A stretch of 64,000 nt of DNA. It comes from Undaria pinnatifida (Eukaryota; Sar; Phaeophyceae; Laminariales; Alariaceae). The stretch is from contig JABAKD010000005.1 in NCBI GenBank assembly GCA_012845835.1, positions 9,040,823-9,104,822 of the forward strand, given 5' to 3'. This document shows positions 62,401 through 64,000 of this stretch, piece by piece. The position numbers and the translations under genes were made by a program. Numbering within the stretch: the first letter of the stretch is position 1; every line of letters starts with the position of its first letter. The notes below the pieces were generated by a model. The model had not been told where the DNA came from. It saw nothing but the letters and a program-made list of their open reading frames with translations, and did not search any database.

Positions 62401-62942
62401 ACGGTTGCGGTTGAAGGACACGCCAGCTAGCGCTGGATTGCGAATGTAATTGAGTTAAATTGATACACGACGTGTATGAAACTACGTGCAAGTGTGGTGA
62501 GCTTAAGCTTTTATTTTTCCCCAACCGCCGGAGGATAAAAAGGAAAAAAAAAGAAAAAGGTAGAGGTAGTGGAAACGGTTGCGGTAACTGCAACTGTGTA
62601 GAGGTAATCGCAGAGATAATGGCGGTAGTAGAATGATAACGATAGTAACCGATACGGTTATGGCAACGGTAACGGTAACGGTAACGGTAATGCTAGCGGT
62701 AATTATATATAGCGGTAACCGTTGAAGTAACGGAAGCTCTCCCTCCCTTCTCCCCCGCCGGTCCCCCCCCCCCCCCCTCCCTCCCGCCGCTCCCCCCCCC
62801 TCCCTCTCCCTCCTTCCCTATCTCGCGCGCGTGGACAGGGAGGGCACTCGCAGTCCATATATAATTAATTTTGGGCTCACCGGATGATCTCCGCTAAAAT
62901 CCAGGAACCGTTTTCGTTGGTGTTGGTCACTTTAGCCGCCAC
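56418..62942 (-). CDS. SGF29: SGF29-like tandem-Tudor SAGA subunit, five 3' exons
   Basis: Exons 62942-62881, 61781-61655, 60408-60322, 58198-58098 and 56769-56418 join in frame (62+127+87+101+352 nt) to 242 residues plus TGA. Donors are GTGAGC, GTGAGT, GTGGGC and GTGAGT; acceptors end CCAG or GCAG. Tudor 1 is VAAKVTN..SWILAEIIR|YLAGRACYEVKDADD. Tudor 2 is VLAVFPDTTSFYRGTI..LVVQFEDDAD. The YEVxDxD, TTSFY and FEDD elements are those of SGF29, whose tandem Tudor binds H3K4me2/3 and anchors the SAGA acetyltransferase at promoters. The tail is His/Asn-rich and then Gly-rich, with a basic PPKKMKRR (possible nuclear signal), and ends STGFR. If the last intron is not spliced, a TAG follows LAQPGGH at once, giving a shorter form. 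N-terminal coiled-coil exons were not found and may lie beyond the window. A GDK-like codon run at 63023-63034 and its duplicate at 63137-63148 tempt but do not join in frame. Confidence 0.82.
56805..56892. mobile_element. TTAA-flanked MITE (copy 5) in the last SGF29 intron
   Basis: TTAACTCCTTGACAACTGGA..GCGCTAAAAGGGGTTAA, 88 bp. It lies only about 35 bp upstream of the 3' splice site of the last exon in transcript orientation. Confidence 0.7.
56893..57400. other. Intron sequence with CACCCAAAAATTGATTTTGA repeats
   Basis: Three to four units of AGCACCCAAAAATTGATT-type sequence lie at about 57240-57310. No exon is recognised. Confidence 0.5.
57806..57860 (-). pseudogene. Partial duplicate of SGF29 exon 4
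   Basis: Minus-strand AAGATCAACTTCGAGCTCGT..GGGGGGATAGTGAAC parallels exon 4 (AGGATCAACTCCAAGCTCGT..GGGGACACTAGTGAGT), encoding KINFELVLAQP against RINSKLVLAQP. It lies in the following intron. The upstream half of the exon and an acceptor are missing. A cryptic donor-like GATA|GTGAAC remains. Confidence 0.55.
58547..58790. repeat. Dispersed repeat shared with 10.9-11.09 kb
   Basis: See the partner in helicase intron 2. Matching blocks include CCTATGCGCGATAAAAATT, GGGGGG and ACCTGTGACCACGGCTTG. Confidence 0.55.
58791..59490. repeat. Intron with A-rich (ACGAAA)n degenerate repeat
   Basis: From about 59090 the sequence is dominated by CGAAAACGAAACGAA and AACTGAACTAAA units. A unit of about 60 bp (ACACGAAAACGAAACGAACT) is duplicated at about 59410-59490. 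No exon. Confidence 0.7.
59589..60235 (-). mobile_element. LINE (non-LTR retrotransposon) ORF2 3' end, truncated and frameshifted
   Basis: The minus-strand frames 60268-59951 and 60008-59589 combine, with a frameshift near 60010-60050, to give MRTYLHGLVGYAKKLKLRFR, GDLDLPER and then CPCGTTEESRTHKVGGCEIY. The CxC..H..C finger near the C-terminus after reverse transcriptase is typical of LINE ORF2 proteins. The reverse transcriptase itself is missing (5' truncation). It sits within SGF29 intron 3 in the gene's own orientation. Confidence 0.6.
60425..60660. repeat. G-rich (GGGGTGGG)n tract in SGF29 intron 2
   Basis: Runs of G3-G6 broken by T or A (GGGGTGGGGGGTAAGGGTGA) have G-quadruplex potential on the + strand, the template strand for SGF29. 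It ends just upstream of the acceptor of exon 3. Confidence 0.8.
60661..61654. other. Intron sequence with one AGCTG hairpin copy
   Basis: 60966-61043 is a long-form copy of the CAGCTGTGAGTTCGACCGG motif. The rest has no feature I recognise. Confidence 0.5.
61782..62720. repeat. (GGTAACGGTA)n minisatellite carrying splice-junction copies
   Basis: Fills SGF29 intron 1. Units of about 60-120 bp begin GAGATACCTGGCGGTAACGG at about 61840, 61915 and 62031 and continue GTAGGTAACGTTAGAGGTAA. On the coding strand the unit start is CCAG|GTATCTC, identical to the intron/exon 2 junction at 61781. Confidence 0.8.
62192..62237 (-). pseudogene. Partial duplicate of SGF29 exon 2
   Basis: Minus strand TAG|GTATCTCGCTAGGCGCGC encodes YLARRACYKVKDVDD against YLAGRACYEVKDADD in exon 2. 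Homology stops after GACGAC. It keeps an acceptor-like TAG but has no donor at the right place, so inclusion would disrupt the frame. Confidence 0.65.
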
Positions 62943-64000
62943 CTGCACCAGCGCCCAAAAAATAGCGCCAAGAAAATAAGCAAAATACCCCGAGGAAACA
63001 AAAAATGTGTGCGTTACCTGGTCTTATCTCCCGCAAAGTCTTAAAACCGGATGGTCGTAAAATTGGGCACATCACTACTGTTATCCTATCGTAATTCCAA
63101 GTAGTTTCGTTTTCGTGGCAAACCGATTTACCTGGTCTTATCTCCCGCAAAGTCTTAAAACCGGATGGTCTTAAACCGGATGGTCTTAAACCGGATGGTC
63201 TTAAACCGGATGGTCTTAAACCGGATGGTCGTCTTAAACCCCTACTGTATTGTGCCTTAGGGTAAGACTCCGGTCGTCGGACGAAAAACGGAGATTCGGG
63301 CACGTGGGGACGGCAAGGAGACCATGGCAGGCAGTGCCCAGAGCAAGCATGGTCTACAAGAGGACGACCTCACGATGCAGCAGAGATAACAGACCGCATG
63401 AACACAAGGCACTCTGGCAAACTGTCAGGCTCGTAGCCAGCCCAGGGCAAGCATGGTGTACGAAGACGAGCTTTCGCTGCAGCAGAAATAGCACAGACTG
63501 CACGCGCATAAGACGCACGAGCACGAGGCACTACGTACAAGCACCGTATCAGCTGTCAGGCGTACGAGCACAAGGCACTGCCTTAGCTGTAACGCGCACA
63601 AGCACAAGGCATTGCCATAGCTGTCAGGCTTGCATGTACATAAATATGCTGTTGTTGATGGATCGGCAACACAACAGGCCGGGTTCCGCGCGGTCCAGGC
63701 GTCTTAAGCTTTGACCCACTCAGCTCGCACATTTTGTCGCATAAATTCGGCCTATTTTTCGTGTTTATTCGCACATGTGTTATACCGTACAGGTTTTAGA
63801 CTACTTACGCGAACTAAAGCCAAGGTGCATATAGTTTGGGCCCAATTATGCGACTATAGCATAAGCCGCATAACATCTGAGGAAATAAAGGAGAGTGGGT
63901 CAAAAGCCTAGCCCGGGCCATCCGGACAAAAAAAAAAGGAAAAAAGAGCCAGTCGGAGTACACGTCACGACACGATCAGCGAGCGAGCGAAAGCAAAGTC
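62943..64000. other. Upstream SGF29 region; 15-bp and longer repeats
   Basis: CTTATCTCCCGCAAAGTCTT with its flank occurs at 63023 and 63137. CTTAAACCGGATGGT repeats about five times at 63155-63235. 63330-63650 contains degenerate copies of CAAGCATGGTNTACAAGANG and GAGCACAAGGCAC units. No N-terminal SGF29 exon could be assigned. Confidence 0.45.

Overview
This window looks like nuclear DNA of a large-genome eukaryote. It has split genes with GT..AG introns of 0.1 to 13.9 kb, very low gene density, abundant micro- and minisatellites, several short inverted-repeat element families, and Copia, Ty3/Gypsy and LINE retroelements. The tail of the Gypsy polyprotein and the style of the repeats resemble what I associate with brown algae and related stramenopiles. 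That placement is an impression, not something the sequence proves. There is nothing bacterial here and no CRISPR array.

Layout. 1-3.2 kb is minisatellite plus a C-rich foldback repeat. 3.97-6.56 kb holds a decayed multi-exon gene on the minus strand. 7.3-8.3 kb is a cluster of small palindromic repeats. 9,594-26,624 (+) is one intact gene for a Dicer/RIG-I-type RNA helicase of 830 residues. Its first intron cuts the Walker A motif, and its second, 13,902 nt long, cuts the DEVH box. That second intron is packed with a (TTG)n tract, a Gypsy 3' fragment, foldback repeats and about 1.86 kb of nearly pure purine repeat. 26.6-33.0 kb is gene-free and rich in minisatellites.

32,985-45,681 is one Ty3/Gypsy element, bounded by 268/270-bp LTRs and a CTGT target duplication. 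It carries a NADAR-like domain, an integrase, a chromodomain-like segment and a Tudor-like tail, but no visible reverse transcriptase. A 5.8-kb Copia element with 420-bp LTRs sits inside it on the opposite strand. 45.7-56.2 kb is mostly non-autonomous elements: a 90-bp family in TTAA sites, a 240-275-bp family with CTACGATAGCCCC ends, a larger composite family, and tRNA-like units between direct repeats.

56,418-62,942 (-) is the 3' part of a split gene that I assemble from five exons as an SGF29-like tandem-Tudor protein (SAGA histone-acetyltransferase reader) with a Gly/His-rich tail. Fragments of three of its exons are duplicated nearby, and one of its introns is filled with a minisatellite that repeats the intron/exon junction. 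The two intact host genes point to RNA recognition/silencing and chromatin reading. I see no operon-like link between them.
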